Shown: positions 9,437 through 20,691, counted from the stretch's first letter. The stretch is DNA of 64,000 bases from Trichosporon coremiiforme (GCA_039545355.1 BCJJ01000002.1:955956-1019955); one strand, 5' to 3'. The notes: generated from the sequence alone by a model not told the origin. Numbers and translations are program-made.

Positions 9437-12360
9437 GTGAGTTGCAGGGCCAACACCAGTCCTAACTTTCAGAATCGCCCTTAGCGTCAGTTACTCGAGT
9501 GGGATGACGAACTGACATCCAGTCCCCGACATTGTGGCCCCCTGCTGCTCTTGATGACATCCTCTCTCCATTTCGTGAGCTGCCGAACCCGTTTGTCGAA
9601 GCTCATCCCAGTTTTCTCGCTGCTTAAAGCGCGAGCGTAAGTTTCGTGATGCTTGCACTAGAACTGTCACCCAGGCCTCGGCACTCGGTATTCTGTACTC
9701 GGAACACGATATGGTGAGCTGCTTGATTGAAGCACTTAGCGCATCCCAGTTACCCAGCGGTACAGTCATGACTGCCAGCTTCGCGTTGCTGAATCCGAAC
9801 TGACGTTCAGCGCAGACACTCAACACTTGTGATCTCCCGTGCCATGATCTGTAAGCTTCCTGGTCGAAAGGAGTTAGCTCATCCCAGTCATCTACCTTTC
9901 GAAACCGTGACCGTCAGTTAAATGGTTCGGCATTCCAACTGACGACCAGAGCTCCGCTCTGCCCCATTGATGTCATGCTATCCCTGACTTTGTGAGCTCT
10001 TCTTCTTGGATCATCCAGTTGGCCACCGAACCAAGGGCATGAGTATTCTGCTTCGTCCTTCGGACATGACATTCAGAGATCAGTACAGCGACCGCACCAC
10101 TTTGTAATTCATCTTGGAGAAGGTTATGTAAGCTGCTACGCCGGCTGCACAGAGAGCTGACTACAGGGACCACGACACACCGCCACTCGCACCTTGTTCA
10201 CATCGAACAGGGCTGGCCGCACGCAAGTTGCCTGGGAAGTACCCGAAAACTGACACTCAGTCTTCCGCGCTGTGTATATATCTTCTTCACTTCACGACCA
10301 TCTCTTCTGCACTGGTGGGCTTGCTGATATGCTGCAGGGCCTAGCTCGTCCCAGCCTTGACACAAAAACGTACCGGCACTTCGCCCCCGCACACGACAGG
10401 TGAATCAAGGCCGTGCGGGTCACCAGGTAACGATGATAAAGCTTCCAGCGTCCGACCGTGCCTCATGATTGGACACACGTGAGCTTTCCTGTGCAGAAGA
10501 CCAAGCTGATGACAGCGTAGAGACCCGCGAAGTACCTACACGCAGCTTCTTCGATCGATCATATGGCACGTGAGGTGCACCTTCCTAGCTCGAGCAAACA
10601 ACAGACGGGGTAGTGCATCGATGGACTATCAGACCGTGAGTTAGACGCTTCATCGTTTTGCCAACTCGCAGTTCGCACTAGCAATGATGTTCGTGGCGCC
10701 GAACTACATTTCAGCACAATTTCAACAATTCTGCCGTTCAACGTCTTCGCGACTCCCGAAACTCCGAAAATCTGTAAGCCTCTGTCCCCATATGCTTGTG
10801 CTGACACCAGTTCAATTCCTCAAAGCCACAGGAGCTTAACGCACGAGCTACCTCCCTCTCTATGGCGACGAGCTCACACCAGCTCCCTTGCCACAGCAGC
10901 GTTCGCCTCGCCGTTCGGTACCCCTCCTATGGTGGGTTGAGGCAATACCGAAGCTCTAACCCGAAGTATCCTACGGCTCCTTTGGCAACCCACCGTCAAC
11001 TCCACGCACAAAAGAGCCTCGCGTGAACGTCGCCCTGTTAAAACCGTGAGTTGCAGTTCTCGCCCTGGGACTAACTCTCAGTACCCACACTCTTCGGGTT
11101 TGTAAGGCTACGTAGTCCTTGACGGTAGCTGACCCCAGTCTGCCTCCACGCTCGGACGTGGGTTGGACACAATTGGCTCGCTAACTCGCAGGCTTGCATC
11201 GATTTCGGGTACACACTGCCGCCCAGACGTCGGAAGCTGTTCAACCACGATGTCCGACATGCGCATCACCGCGAGACTTGATGAATCACCAACGGCATCC
11301 CTGGCTGACGGGACAAGACGTCGCGGGCAAGTACGGGTAAGCTGCGGCGTCAAGTAGCGAAAGCTAAAGCTGACCATGCCTGTCCCCATGATATTACACC
11401 GCTGAGACCAACTGAGCCAATGGTGGGCTGGAGACTGCTGGGGACTGAGCGATCTGAAACTTATGACTAGACTCCATCTACCGCCCGATCGTGTGAGGAC
11501 GGGAGGCGGCTGAACGTGAGCTAGTACGCTACTGTACCTCTAGCTGACCGCAGTGCATGTCAGACATAGCCCTGTGGTGAGCTGGTCGACCCACTGACGA
11601 GAGCTCAAGACAGATATTCACCCAGCTAGGCGACTGAAGTAAATTCTCAACCTGCTCTCCTGACCGATAGCCGTCAACTGGCTCTTCAAGCACGACGGAA
11701 AAATGGGACTGCGATGGCGTACCCCTACATTCCCCTCTAATCGTCTCACCCGGTGAAAGCTGCTCGAAGGACGAACGAACAAGCTAACATCAGCGCCGCC
11801 AACACGCTAATCGTCTACGACCCGGCCATCGTCGGTATGTCAGGACCATGACCGCCGAGGTACAAGCTGTTGACGAACTGCATCAGCTGACCCTGGCTCC
11901 ATGCACCCTCCTCACTTCTCCCGCAGGCCGAACAGCCAGTCATCCTAGGTCAGCTGTCCATATGCAGACAAGCTGACGAGCAGATGGTTATGCTAGCGCC
12001 TGACGACACGATCGGAAGGTTGGCTGACAGCTTGGTGGGTAGAAGCTGTGCATTACCTCTGAAGTCCGAGCTGATTCTCAGTTCTCATCCTGGTGAATCC
12101 TATATGGTACTCGGTAGGGGGCTAGAAGGTGAGCTAGCCCACATGCGGACAAGCTGACAAGCAGGTGGCTTTCATATACCTTCGTCTCGGATGACGTGAG
12201 CAACGACGCAGGCATCAACCGGTAAGAGCTGCGAAGATCGGGCTTACAAAGCTGAACTCCAGGCCATAGCTCTCACCGCTCGAAGTCCTGTCCAGAAACA
12301 GAGACGCCAAGGTAAGTTGTCCCACACCCAGGGCAAGCTGACGACCAGGACGAGCAGGGA
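9437..12360 (+). CDS. micro-exon gene 1: orphan, intron-saturated coding array
   Basis: From 9437 on, the strand is an almost regular alternation of short exons and introns of about 36 nt (donor GTGAGCT/GTAAGCT; branch AGCTGAC, CTAAC or CTCATC a few bases before CAG). Exons 9523-9574, 9612-9636, 9675-9713, 9750-9759, 9811-9850, 9888-9906, 9950-9991 and 10019-10127 join in one continuously open frame. The same frame can be carried through further exons to 11192-11336. A GC-AG intron (GCAAGTT donor near 10220) is needed on the way. Beyond 11337 the phase was not resolved, but donor/acceptor pairs continue to about 12348. The reconstructed protein is Ser/Thr/Arg/Pro-rich, has no recognised domain, and uses codons with low GC3, unlike its neighbours. 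The start codon was not identified: no ATG lies between the TATA box and 9437. A spliced non-coding RNA is the main alternative. Confidence 0.5.
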
Positions 12361-12425
12361 CTCCCTCCCTCCTTGCCTCTGGACAGGCTGCCAGTGCGTT
12401 CAGCTGGCCCACAAGCAGACAAGCT
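11949..12425 (+). repeat. family of related short introns
   Basis: Introns at 11949-11983, 12129-12164 and 12312-12348 resemble one another along their length: GTCAGCTGTCC, GTGAGCTAGCCC and GTAAGTTGTCCC starts, a shared central CATATGCAGAC / ACATGCGGAC block in the first two, and CAAGCTGACGAGCAG / CAAGCTGACAAGCAG / CAAGCTGACGACCAG ends. A fourth similar stretch at 12401-12425 lacks the GT. This looks like intron duplication inside one gene, as with introner elements or tandem exon-intron copying. Confidence 0.55.
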
Positions 12426-12532
12426 CAAGAGCGGACTACCGGCCCAAATCCCCGCCGTGCCTCAGGGTCACTCACCGAACTCTGAGCCTGAAAGCACGAA
12501 GTTACCTCCCCAGATTTCGAAAAACAAAAGAG

Positions 12533-12632
12533 GGCACCAACTGGGATTTGAACCCAGGACCACTTCCATTGGATGTTTCATCCGGATCATAAGAACCCGA
12601 AGGAAGTATGATAGCGACTACACCATTGATGC
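12533..12632 (-). tRNA. tRNA-Pro(CGG) with a 27-nt intron
   Basis: On the minus strand the acceptor strands GCATCAA and TTGGTGC pair over 7 bp, with discriminator C as is usual for eukaryotic tRNA-Pro. The T arm is CTGGG-TTCAAAT-CCCAG. The anticodon stem is CTTCC/GGAAG with loop TTCGGG, giving anticodon CGG. A 27-nt intron interrupts the loop after position 37, the canonical site. Mature length is 73 nt. T-runs follow on the minus strand (at about 12529-12526). It lies just downstream of, and antisense to, the end of micro-exon array 1. Confidence 0.85.
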
Positions 12633-12828
12633 CAAATCACATGAGCAAGCTCGTCGAGAGCGTTATAAAAATCAAATCGAAATTTCGATAGCTGACATGG
12701 GCGCCTCACTGCCACAGATCGACGTGGTTGCGCCCCTGCTGCGAAGGAGGGAGGGCGCACGCTGGCAACAGCGACGCTCAGTGTTTCGGGCGTCGATCCG
12801 CGGCCTGGACGCTGCGGGTTCAGTGGCC

Positions 12829-12942
12829 TCATCTGAACTTCTGGTTGTTCGTGATCGCGCCCGAAGTGACGAACTCGGCGGCGTGGTTCTCGATCGTGTT
12901 CAGCGCGAACAGGCGGAACAAGTCCTTGAGGACGTCGGCGGT
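12829..12942 (-). pseudogene. relic resembling an acyl-CoA oxidase C-terminal segment
   Basis: On the minus strand a frame reads TADVLKDLFRLFALNTIENH and continues AAEFVTSGAITNNQKFR before TGA. Spacing and residues recall the acyl-CoA oxidase helix region (leucine-rich helix, LFAL-TIE, then a -FV-SG-I turn). That similarity is from memory of the family and not tested. Codons are GC3-rich, like real genes here, but no matching exon could be found on either side, and the frame is flanked by tRNA genes. A decayed gene fragment is the simplest reading. Confidence 0.35.
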
Positions 12943-13097
12943 TGTCAACCATCATTTGTTTATGTCAGAGTATGCAGTCAATGCTGATGCTGAAGTACGT
13001 GATGCTCCTCGAGCAACATGTTCTCTCGTCCACGACAAAATTTTCCCTCCAGCCGTCATAAACTCGTCAGACTCCTTACTCTCGTGAAGCAATTCCT

Positions 13098-13183
13098 GGC
13101 CACTTAGCTCAGTTGGTTAGAGCGTATGCTTAACAGCTCGTGCTTTACGCATAAGGTCGGCGGTTCGACCCCGCCAGAGGTCA
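13098..13183 (+). tRNA. tRNA-Val(AAC) with a 12-nt intron
   Basis: The acceptor strands GGCCACT and AGAGGTC pair, with one G-U pair and one A-A mismatch, and the discriminator is A. The D arm is GCTC-AGTTGGTTA-GAGC, the T arm GGCGG-TTCGACC-CCGCC. The anticodon stem is TATGC/GCATA with loop TTAACA-C, anticodon AAC. The 12-nt intron 13136-13147 sits after position 37. TTTTT at 13186-13190 is the Pol III terminator. Confidence 0.87.
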
Positions 13184-13185
13184 CG

Positions 13186-13190
13186 TTTTT
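13186..13190 (+). terminator. Pol III terminator of tRNA-Val
   Basis: A run of five T two bases after the tRNA 3' end. Confidence 0.7.
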
Positions 13191-13876
13191 GCAAATTGCA
13201 TGGTCTTTGTGCAGCGCGTAGCTACCTCTCATCGGGACAGCAGGTTCGAGGTATTTCTCGAGTTTCGCAGAGTTTCGCTGGTAACGATACCAGCAGATCG
13301 ACTGGTTTCAGACGATCCGAACCTAATGTGCGCCAGGGCAGGGCGATGAGTCACACGCGTGTGAGACGCAGTCTGCTAGCTCACTATAATCAAACAATCA
13401 ATTGAACCAGCAAGAGCTCTAATGAGACCAGTAGGGCAACAACATATTGCTGCGCTGAAGCGGAGTGGGATGCGCATCCTGGTATGCTTGACGGCGATGA
13501 GCGGACCAGACTGGCCGCTTCACAACTTGCACTGGCGAAAGTGCGGATTGCGGCGACCGACCGATGCGTGCGGAATTCGATTTTTGTTCATCCCGCCCTG
13601 ACCTCGGTCTCTTCTGCACCGAAAGCGAATCTTCCGGCGTGTCTTTCCGCAGCCCAGAGCGGCGTGGTGCCGCTTGGTGCCGCTCGTCTGCGCACGTTGT
13701 GAGTCTGGCAGACGTCACTTTGTCATCAGTGAAGTGGGACATGAAGAGAGTACGTAGCAACTATCCTCGGCTGTCAGCAGAAGATGTCAGCAATTGATCG
13801 GATCCGCCGATATCGTCAGCCACAACAAAAGTGACCGACGCCGATTCCCAGACTATCTGTGAATAAGGTATCCAAC
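13191..13876. other. intergenic region
   Basis: About 690 bases between tRNA-Val and the next gene. No ORF with coding character, no RNA and no clear promoter element is recognised. Confidence 0.3.
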
Positions 13877-14596
13877 ATGCCAAGGCGTCATGTATCTTCT
13901 GCATCCACAACTACCACAACACCTTGCAATCAAAACCTTAACACGAACGACATGCGGCGGGCTTGGAAACCAATACTCTACGCCGGTCTCGGCGGCGCCG
14001 GGGTCGCAGCCACACTGACGGCCTACCTCAACCACAAGTACCCGGTCCACGAGACCTCCTCCTCCAATCTGCCGACAAGCATTCGCCGCGCGCTGCCGAA
14101 GGACACAAACCCGTACTGGCGATACTGTGAAGTCACCATCCCAGCGAATACTACGGTCCAGCGCACGAAGCCGATGGAGTCGTTCATCCGGCAGTTCTAC
14201 GACATCTGGGCGCTGCGGCTCGAGGAGACATTTGCCCGACGCATTGGATACGAGGAGAAGTTCTTCCCGCCGCCGTATACGAAGCAATACATCCGGAAGG
14301 CGCACTGCGGCGGCCTGTTCCCCGAGCTTTCGCGCGACGACAACACATGCATGATCTTCTTCGGCCCCGGAGGTGCGATTCCCGCCATGGCAGACTTGCA
14401 GGCGTTCGAGGCAGTCCCCGACGACAAAGGAGGATTGCGACTCAGATACTACACTGGCAACGTCGACGTGTCAGGAGCGCAGACGGATGAAGGCGTCATG
14501 GGCTGGTTCCACATGATGTACGTCCGCTTTCTGCTTGATGCGGCGCAGCGGAAGATGAGACACGAGAAGGAGGGCGAGCTGCCAAAGGAGCGGTGA
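13877..14596 (+). CDS. hypothetical protein with one N-terminal membrane segment
   Basis: A single open exon; the ATG at 13877 gives 239 aa, while the ATG at 13952 (MRRAWKP) gives 214 aa. A hydrophobic segment, ILYAGLGGAGVAATLTAYL, follows the basic start in either model, which fits a single membrane anchor; a mitochondrial inner-membrane location is possible but not shown. The remainder is soluble and compact (YWRYCEV, FIRQFYDIWALRLEETFARR, MIFFGPGGAIPAM), with a charged C-terminus. Codon use is GC3-rich like other genes here. No known family is recognised. Confidence 0.65.
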   Translation: MPRRHVSSASTTTTTPCNQNLNTNDMRRAWKPILYAGLGGAGVAATLTAYLNHKYPVHETSSSNLPTSIRRALPKDTNPYWRYCEVTIPANTTVQRTKPMESFIRQFYDIWALRLEETFARRIGYEEKFFPPPYTKQYIRKAHCGGLFPELSRDDNTCMIFFGPGGAIPAMADLQAFEAVPDDKGGLRLRYYTGNVDVSGAQTDEGVMGWFHMMYVRFLLDAAQRKMRHEKEGELPKER

Positions 14597-14821
14597 TCGC
14601 TCTTCTCTTCATATACAGAGAGCAGCGCATCATAGACGGACAATGCACTAGATGCACACTCGAAGACGCATAACATGAGCCATCGGTACTCGGCTTGTGA
14701 CATTTGGGCGAGGCCGTGATTGGCGAGCTTGAGCCGCCGCCGATCGGACATCGCCGTGCGGGGCAACGCCCAAAGGCACGAGACTGTCAGCAACACTCTC
14801 AACATTGCCCACTCGCTCATC

Positions 14822-16861
14822 ATGGCTGACGACGAGACAGGTCTTCGCAGCGGTACGCTGTTAGGATCCTATTGATCCAGCTGACAGCAGGGCTGACGAA
14901 CTACGGCGACCAGGGGTTCTCCCTCTTCCTTCGCAAGGCTTTCATCAAGGGTGCGGGGTACAGCGATGACGCGCTTGACCGGCGCATTGTTGGTGTCGTG
15001 AACACGAATGTGAGCTAAAGTGTCGTGGATGGAGCTGACGACCAGTCTGGCTTCAACCCTTGCCATGCGAACGTGCCGCAACTGCTCGACGCTGTGTCCC
15101 GCGGCGTTATGCTGCAGGGTGCGCTGCCCGTCCCCTTCCCGACGATTAGCCTCCACGAGAGCTTCGCGTTCCCGACGAGCATGTTCCTTCGGTATGTCCA
15201 ACCCCTGTGTCTCCGTACCCTACTCGTACAACGCGCGGCGTTGACAGCTTTGAATCTGATATGCAGCTGACCACAGAAACCTGATGTCAATGGACACGGA
15301 AGAGATGATCAAGGCGGTGCCCGCGGACGCGATCGTGCTGATCGGGGGTTGTGACAAGACGGTCCCAGCGCAGCTGATGGGCGCGATCAGCGCTGACGTG
15401 CCCGCCATCCAGCTAGTCACCGGACCAATGGTGACTGGCTCGCATCGGGGCACTCGCGTAGGCGCATGCACCGACTGTCGCGGCTACTGGGCGAAGTACC
15501 GCGCGGGGGACATCGACCTCGAAGAGATCACGGCGGTCGGCAACGAGCTGGTACCGAGTGCTGGCGTGAGTCCTTCCCTTCTCTCTCCTGCTTTGCTCCA
15601 GTGCTACCTCAACTGACGACAGACATGCGGCGTCATGGGAACAGCGAGCACAATGGCCTGTCTTACCGAAGCCCTCGGGATCGCGCCTCTCGGATCGGCC
15701 TGCCCGCCCGCGAACGGCGGCCAGCGGTTGCGCGTCGCGGAGCTGACGGGGAAGCTGGCGGCCACGAAGCTCCTGCGCCCAAGCGAGGTGCTGACCCGCG
15801 CTTCGTTTGAGAACGCGATCACGGTCCTGCAAGCGATTGGGGGAAGCACGAACGCAATCGTGCACCTGCTAGCGATCGCCGGCCGCATGCCAGGCGTGAA
15901 CCTGACGTTGGCCGACTTCGACCGCATAGGGCGCAAGACGCCGCTGCTCGTCGACCTCAAGCCGTCGGGGGCCAACTACATGGAGGACTTCTACCGCGTA
16001 AGCTGCGCTGCAGAGATCGTCAACTGACAAACAGGCAGGAGGCGTCCCCACCCTCTTACAAGCGCTGCGGCCGCTGCTCCATCTCGACACGCGCACCGTG
16101 ACGGGAGAGACGCTGGGCGAGGCGCTGGACAAGAGTCCACCGCCATTTGCGCAGGACATCGTCAGACCCCTGGACAACCCGCTGTATCCCGCCGCTAGCC
16201 TCGTCGTGCTCACGGGCAGCCTGGCACCAGACGGTTGCATCTTGAAGCAGAGCGCGATGGCGTCCTCTCTCCGCAGGCATTCGGGACTCGCCGTCGTGTT
16301 CAAAGACGCCGACGACCTGATGGACCGCATCGACGACCCCGACCTGCCCGTCACGGCTGACAGCGTGTGAGTTAGGACACTGTTAGCGGAACTGACACCA
16401 GCCTCGTGCTTCAGAACATTGGACCGAAGGGACACCCCGGCATGCCCGAGGCGGGGTACATTCCCATTCCAAAGAAACTCGCCCGGCAAGGTGTCAAGGA
16501 CATGCTGCGCGTGTCGGACGGGCGCATGTCGGGGACTGCCTCTGGCAGTGTGGTGCTGCACGTCGCGCCAGAGGCTGCTGTCGGGGGTCTACTCGCGATC
16601 GTGCGCGACGGCGACACGATCTCTCTCAACGTCGATGAGCGCTCCATCAAGCTTGAGCTATCTGACGAGGAGATCCAAAGCCGGCTCGAGGAATGGAGAC
16701 AGGCCAAAGCAAAGGGGAAGGGCAGGAAGGGAACGAGACCGAAAAGGGGGTACGCTCAGCTGTACCACGATAGAGTCACACAGGCCGACACGGGCGCCGA
16801 CTTTGACTTCCTGCGCGCCGAGCAGTTGGAGGCGGAGCACGCCGCGGGTGTTGCTGTTTAG
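14822..16861 (+). CDS. IlvD/EDD-family dehydratase, pentonate (arabonate/xylonate) type
   Basis: Seven exons (14822-14852, 14891-15009, 15046-15191, 15277-15565, 15623-15997, 16035-16366, 16402-16861) encode 583 aa, normal length for the family. The three iron-sulphur Cys motifs are present: SGFNPCH, GGCDKT and GTCGVMGTAST; the C-terminal domain has SDGRMSGTASGSVVLHVAPEA. Family members dehydrate sugar acids or 2,3-dihydroxy acids using a [2Fe-2S] cluster and Mg2+. The GLTNYGDQGFSLFLRKAF start and SDGRMSGTASG signature favour the pentonate group over mitochondrial dihydroxyacid dehydratase (Ilv3), and no obvious targeting peptide precedes it. The C-terminal region contains a lysine-rich insertion (KAKGKGRKGTRPKRG) that I do not recognise from the family. 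All introns end in CTGAC-N-CAG type sites. Substrate is inference. Confidence 0.85.
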
Positions 16862-16910
16862 CGCCCGCCCGTCTAACTCGCTCGTGCATGACGCTCATGA
16901 CACTCGTGCG

Positions 16911-16976
16911 GATGTTCAGATAGCTTGATATGCATCTCGGAGTCATGCCCCCGATGTCCAGATAGGCTGATATGCA
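16911..16976 (+). repeat. 24-bp imperfect direct repeat
   Basis: 16911-16934 and 16953-16976 share gatgt-cagatag-tgatatgca with three differences, directly downstream of the dehydratase gene. The function is unknown; it may lie in the 3' UTR. Confidence 0.5.
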
Positions 16977-19900
16977 GTGCTGCCGTTACCGCAGGTGCCC
17001 GGCGACGGTCACCAGGCCGGTGGTAATAGACGGGGGGCGGCGAAGCGAGTGTGGAGCGGCCAAGCGGTCTGGTGCGGTATGCAGCGGCTCGGCCAGGGCT
17101 GGAATTTCCGCACGTCCGAAAAGTGTTGGAGCCTGAAGATTAGCGGCTGAACTTCTGCAAATTGAACTCTAAGCGTAGACTCGGAATGCAGACGTACTCG
17201 TAGCCGATAGCGAGGTGTGGGCCGCGGATTGTGAGGAGCGGTGTGCGTTTAAAGACGCCGGAACCTGCATGTCGGGGCCCGCGCCGGCGCACTTCGATGA
17301 CGACCTCGTCTCGACTCTCTGCGGGCAGCGAAGAGGCACAGAGGTATTGAGGCACCGTGTACTGCAGCCAAGAGGCACAGAGGTACTGAGACAAGGCCAA
17401 GACGGGAGGCAATGTCATGACAATCTTTCGGTACGGCGTAGCGCGTAGCGCGGACATGCACCAAAATGGTAACGTGTTTTGTGGCTCGTCGCGTTGTCAT
17501 CGATGCGAAGTCGGCGAATCGTGAAATTGATCTACGAAAGATAGCCACGGTAGTCAGCAGCCGTCTTTACCTCGTCAGTTTGATGCCCTTGGCATCGTGG
17601 AGTTCGGAAATAAGTCGGTAGTGTGCAGATCAGATCGAGATGCATGATGCACGAATGAGATGCATGCCGTCAGAAACGAGGCATGGGATCGAGCGCGTCG
17701 CTAGTGCTCGCTCATGACCGTCGCCAAACGCACGCTAAGACACGATTAGCGATTCAGTACAGTCAACTGCAGCTGTGCCCCAACGCACATGCCTTCCTCG
17801 CCACCGCACTAGCGCTGAGCAACGTCTCCCTCCAGCCTCCACTTCGCTTCGTGCGTCGCTTCCTCCACATCTCCCACCCCCACGACATCTTCCAACATTC
17901 CGACACGAGCAAGGCACCCTTCGAATCCCTTCTGGCCGCCGCGTACACTCGTCTGCGCAAGAACATCATCACCTAGTCCAGGTCATGGGGAAGCCGCTAG
18001 TCACCAGGTGGGCCGTTGTGTCTTCCTCTACGCTGCCTCCACCTCTTCTACGTCTGTCTCGTCACGAACCTACCGATCGCCGTACGACCTCGAAGCTTTG
18101 GTACCGAGGACGAGGGACGTACCTGGCCCGACAGCCGGGTTGTCCGCGGGTTCGAGAAAGTGTGAAGAACCAGAGAGCAGCTTCTTTGAAGCCTGGCCGG
18201 TGGTCACTTGACAGTGGGTTGCGAACCAGAATTAGCACAGCCGAGTGCCTTCCCTCGACATTCCCTCGATCTCTCGGACGTACCCCGCACAATCGCGGGC
18301 CATAGTCTTGGGTATGCTCCTGCCGCTCCTGAGTTAGTGACCATCGTTCAGCTGCCGACTGGTCAGCACCGCAAACTCCTATCCGGGGCCGAGTACGACT
18401 CCCCCTTGCCTGTGCGCGAGCGGCTGAAGGCGTGCATAGGGCATGCATAGGGCGTGCACGAAGTGGGCATCCCGCACATGCACCGTCTGGCCCCAGCGTG
18501 CTGGACGCGACCCCGGTTGGGCCCCGTTCGCGGCTCGCGTCAACAGTTGTTACAGAGCCCACATTGCAGATGTTGTTTGATCGGACATAGCGCGTAGCTG
18601 TCCACGAATCAGAGGGCTGCTTTTCGCCGGTAAGGCGAGCCGCAGTGGGCTACCCCCGTGTTCAGCTGACCCAGGGTGACCGCCTCCTCCGCATTTTCCG
18701 ACCACAGCCGATGTGGAGGCCGTTAATGCTCTATCAGAACGGGGTGCCTGGCGGCTTTGCCGCAACGCCCGGGGCATGGCTGGCATGGCTAGCGGTGTTT
18801 ACACGACGCTGCTGCAACTACCTCCCTATCAGGCGGAACAGAAACGCAGACAGCGCGCGACATGTGTCGCGTGAGCTGACATCAGCGAAGGGTCCGGAAC
18901 TGACCCCAGACTTGTGGTCAGGTGCAGATGTGCAGACCGGGAAGGTGCTCAGGACAAGATGACAGCCTAGGTCGTTGATCGCGGCCGAGCGAGCTCAGGT
19001 TACTGCCTGACGAGAAGATCTCGGCGTCTGCAGCAGTGTGCATCACGCTATGCATCAGGAAGTATCGAAGGGATGGCAAGGAAAAGCTGCCGGCACATCT
19101 GGAACAACCCAAGCACACCCAACACCCCAATCGAAAGAGCCGCAGTGGCAGTTCAACATGCGCGCCATGCCGAATGTCTGGAACCGTTCTAGACGCTTTC
19201 TCAGGCGTGGTCGCGCGGACCGGCAGCGCTGACCTGAGAGCTGATCATTCAGACTGGCACAGCGTGAGGTTGTGACTCAGAGCCCCTTTACTCCAGCAAG
19301 GATTGCCCGCTGCCACGTTGAGAAGAATGTGCGACCTTGGGGGCACATCGATTTCCAAGGAACGGCGCTCCGCGGTCTTCCAGGTTTCCAACAGCTCCAG
19401 CAGAGTATGAAACCGACAGTCTTGATATGATATGCTTACTTGCATACCGCGCGCAACTGCGGGGTAGCATCCGGCGTCTTCAGCGAGATCGGGCGTGCCC
19501 GACGGTCCCAAAGTCCTATCAGTTGCCAGCCTTCGGCATGTGAGTGTGAGGAGCCTTGGTATAACCCTGCATGCTTCATGTGATGTGTGCGTGCTGCAGT
19601 GCGAGATGAAACGTGTGACGCTGACAGTGGAGAGCCACCTGCCCTTCAGCGGCGCCCCGCTCTTCGTTGCGGAAAGCAATTCCCAGACTAAGATAGGGGA
19701 CAGAGGTGTGGTTCAACTGACGAAGTAACGAATGGACGAGCCGAGAAAGCCGGTGATATGAAATAGACGCCCTGTTCATGTGGGGCACAAACCCTTACAT
19801 CCGCTGTGCGCGGCAGTTGTTTCCTCTGTCTCCACTTTCATGTCTGGTGGTCTCCATTGGGGAGATGCTGATCTGCGAGGAGATGATGCTGCTTTGTCAT

Positions 19901-20691
19901 ATACCAAACGCACAGTTCGAAGTCTTCTATTTCTGGTTCATGACACAGGGGTCTCCATGTCTCCAGATCTCTGGCCGTGCATGTTCAGGTGATTGACTGG
20001 GGTTACCTCGGCAGGACGGCTGTGAGTGAGTGATGGGCCAGTGGGGGTCTGGATGCGGGGTCGTCAGGAAGGACAGGATCCGAGCAATGAAGAATGCCGC
20101 AGGACGTCTTGGAATAGTGGAGAGGGATGAGCCGATGTACCTTCGTTGGATCTTTGACGGACGGGGGAGGAGAATAGTGGTTTATCGAATTCTATTCTTC
20201 TGCTGGGCGGCGTGTACCATGTGATGCAGCCTTGTTTGTAAGCGGCTGGGCAAGAGCAAGGGCAAGGGGCAAGGGGCCGCCGCGGCCCCGCCTTTATTAT
20301 CCTGTATTTTTTACCCTGGACACGGCGGCCCCTGAAGGTTTGGAACGACGGTATGTGTCCGGCGGCGAGGGAACGGCCATAGCCGAGGCTTATGCGCCGG
20401 GCGGTAAGACACCCCACCTTGGTCCGGTGGTTTTCCCGTGCAGCGACCGCGCTGTCTTCTGCGTCGTGCAAGTCTTTCTCTATGTCCTTTGTGGAGCTTT
20501 TCTTCTTGCCCCGAGCTGGCTCCGGGCTTTCCGAACTCCCCGCACACCTTCGGGAACCTCTTTGATAGGAAAAGGATAAAGAGCTCTCCTCGACTTTGCG
20601 ACGACCCGAACTCTCCCCCATAGTAGACACGGGGCAAGCAGCTGCAGCACCTTATCTGGAGCCAATCAGCGCATACCATTTCTCCGACCCA
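16977..20691. other. gene-poor region
   Basis: About 3.7 kb without a convincing gene. Open frames here are short or lack the GC3-rich codon pattern and the usual intron grammar. Isolated intron-like strings occur (for example gtgagctgacatcag at 18869). A 20-bp element (agaggcacagaggta plus tgag) is repeated at about 17332-17351 and 17371-17390. A GC-rich palindrome (ggggccgccgcggcccc) lies near 20274. The last few hundred bases are the upstream region of the Zn2Cys6 gene. Confidence 0.35.

Noticed and set aside
9437..12360. snoRNA host gene as explanation for array 1
   Set aside because: Introns of about 36 nt are too short to hold box C/D or H/ACA RNAs, and no paired C/D boxes were noticed; frame continuity favours coding. 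Not fully excluded for exonic RNAs.
12317..12987. Plus-strand open frames through the tRNA-Pro gene
   Set aside because: They read through a well-formed antisense tRNA and have no ATG in good context; only the part before about 12525 could belong to array 1.
20064..20630. Minus-strand open frame of 188 codons before the Zn2Cys6 gene
   Set aside because: Composition is low-complexity, no domain or intron was seen, and it overlaps the likely promoter of the plus-strand gene.
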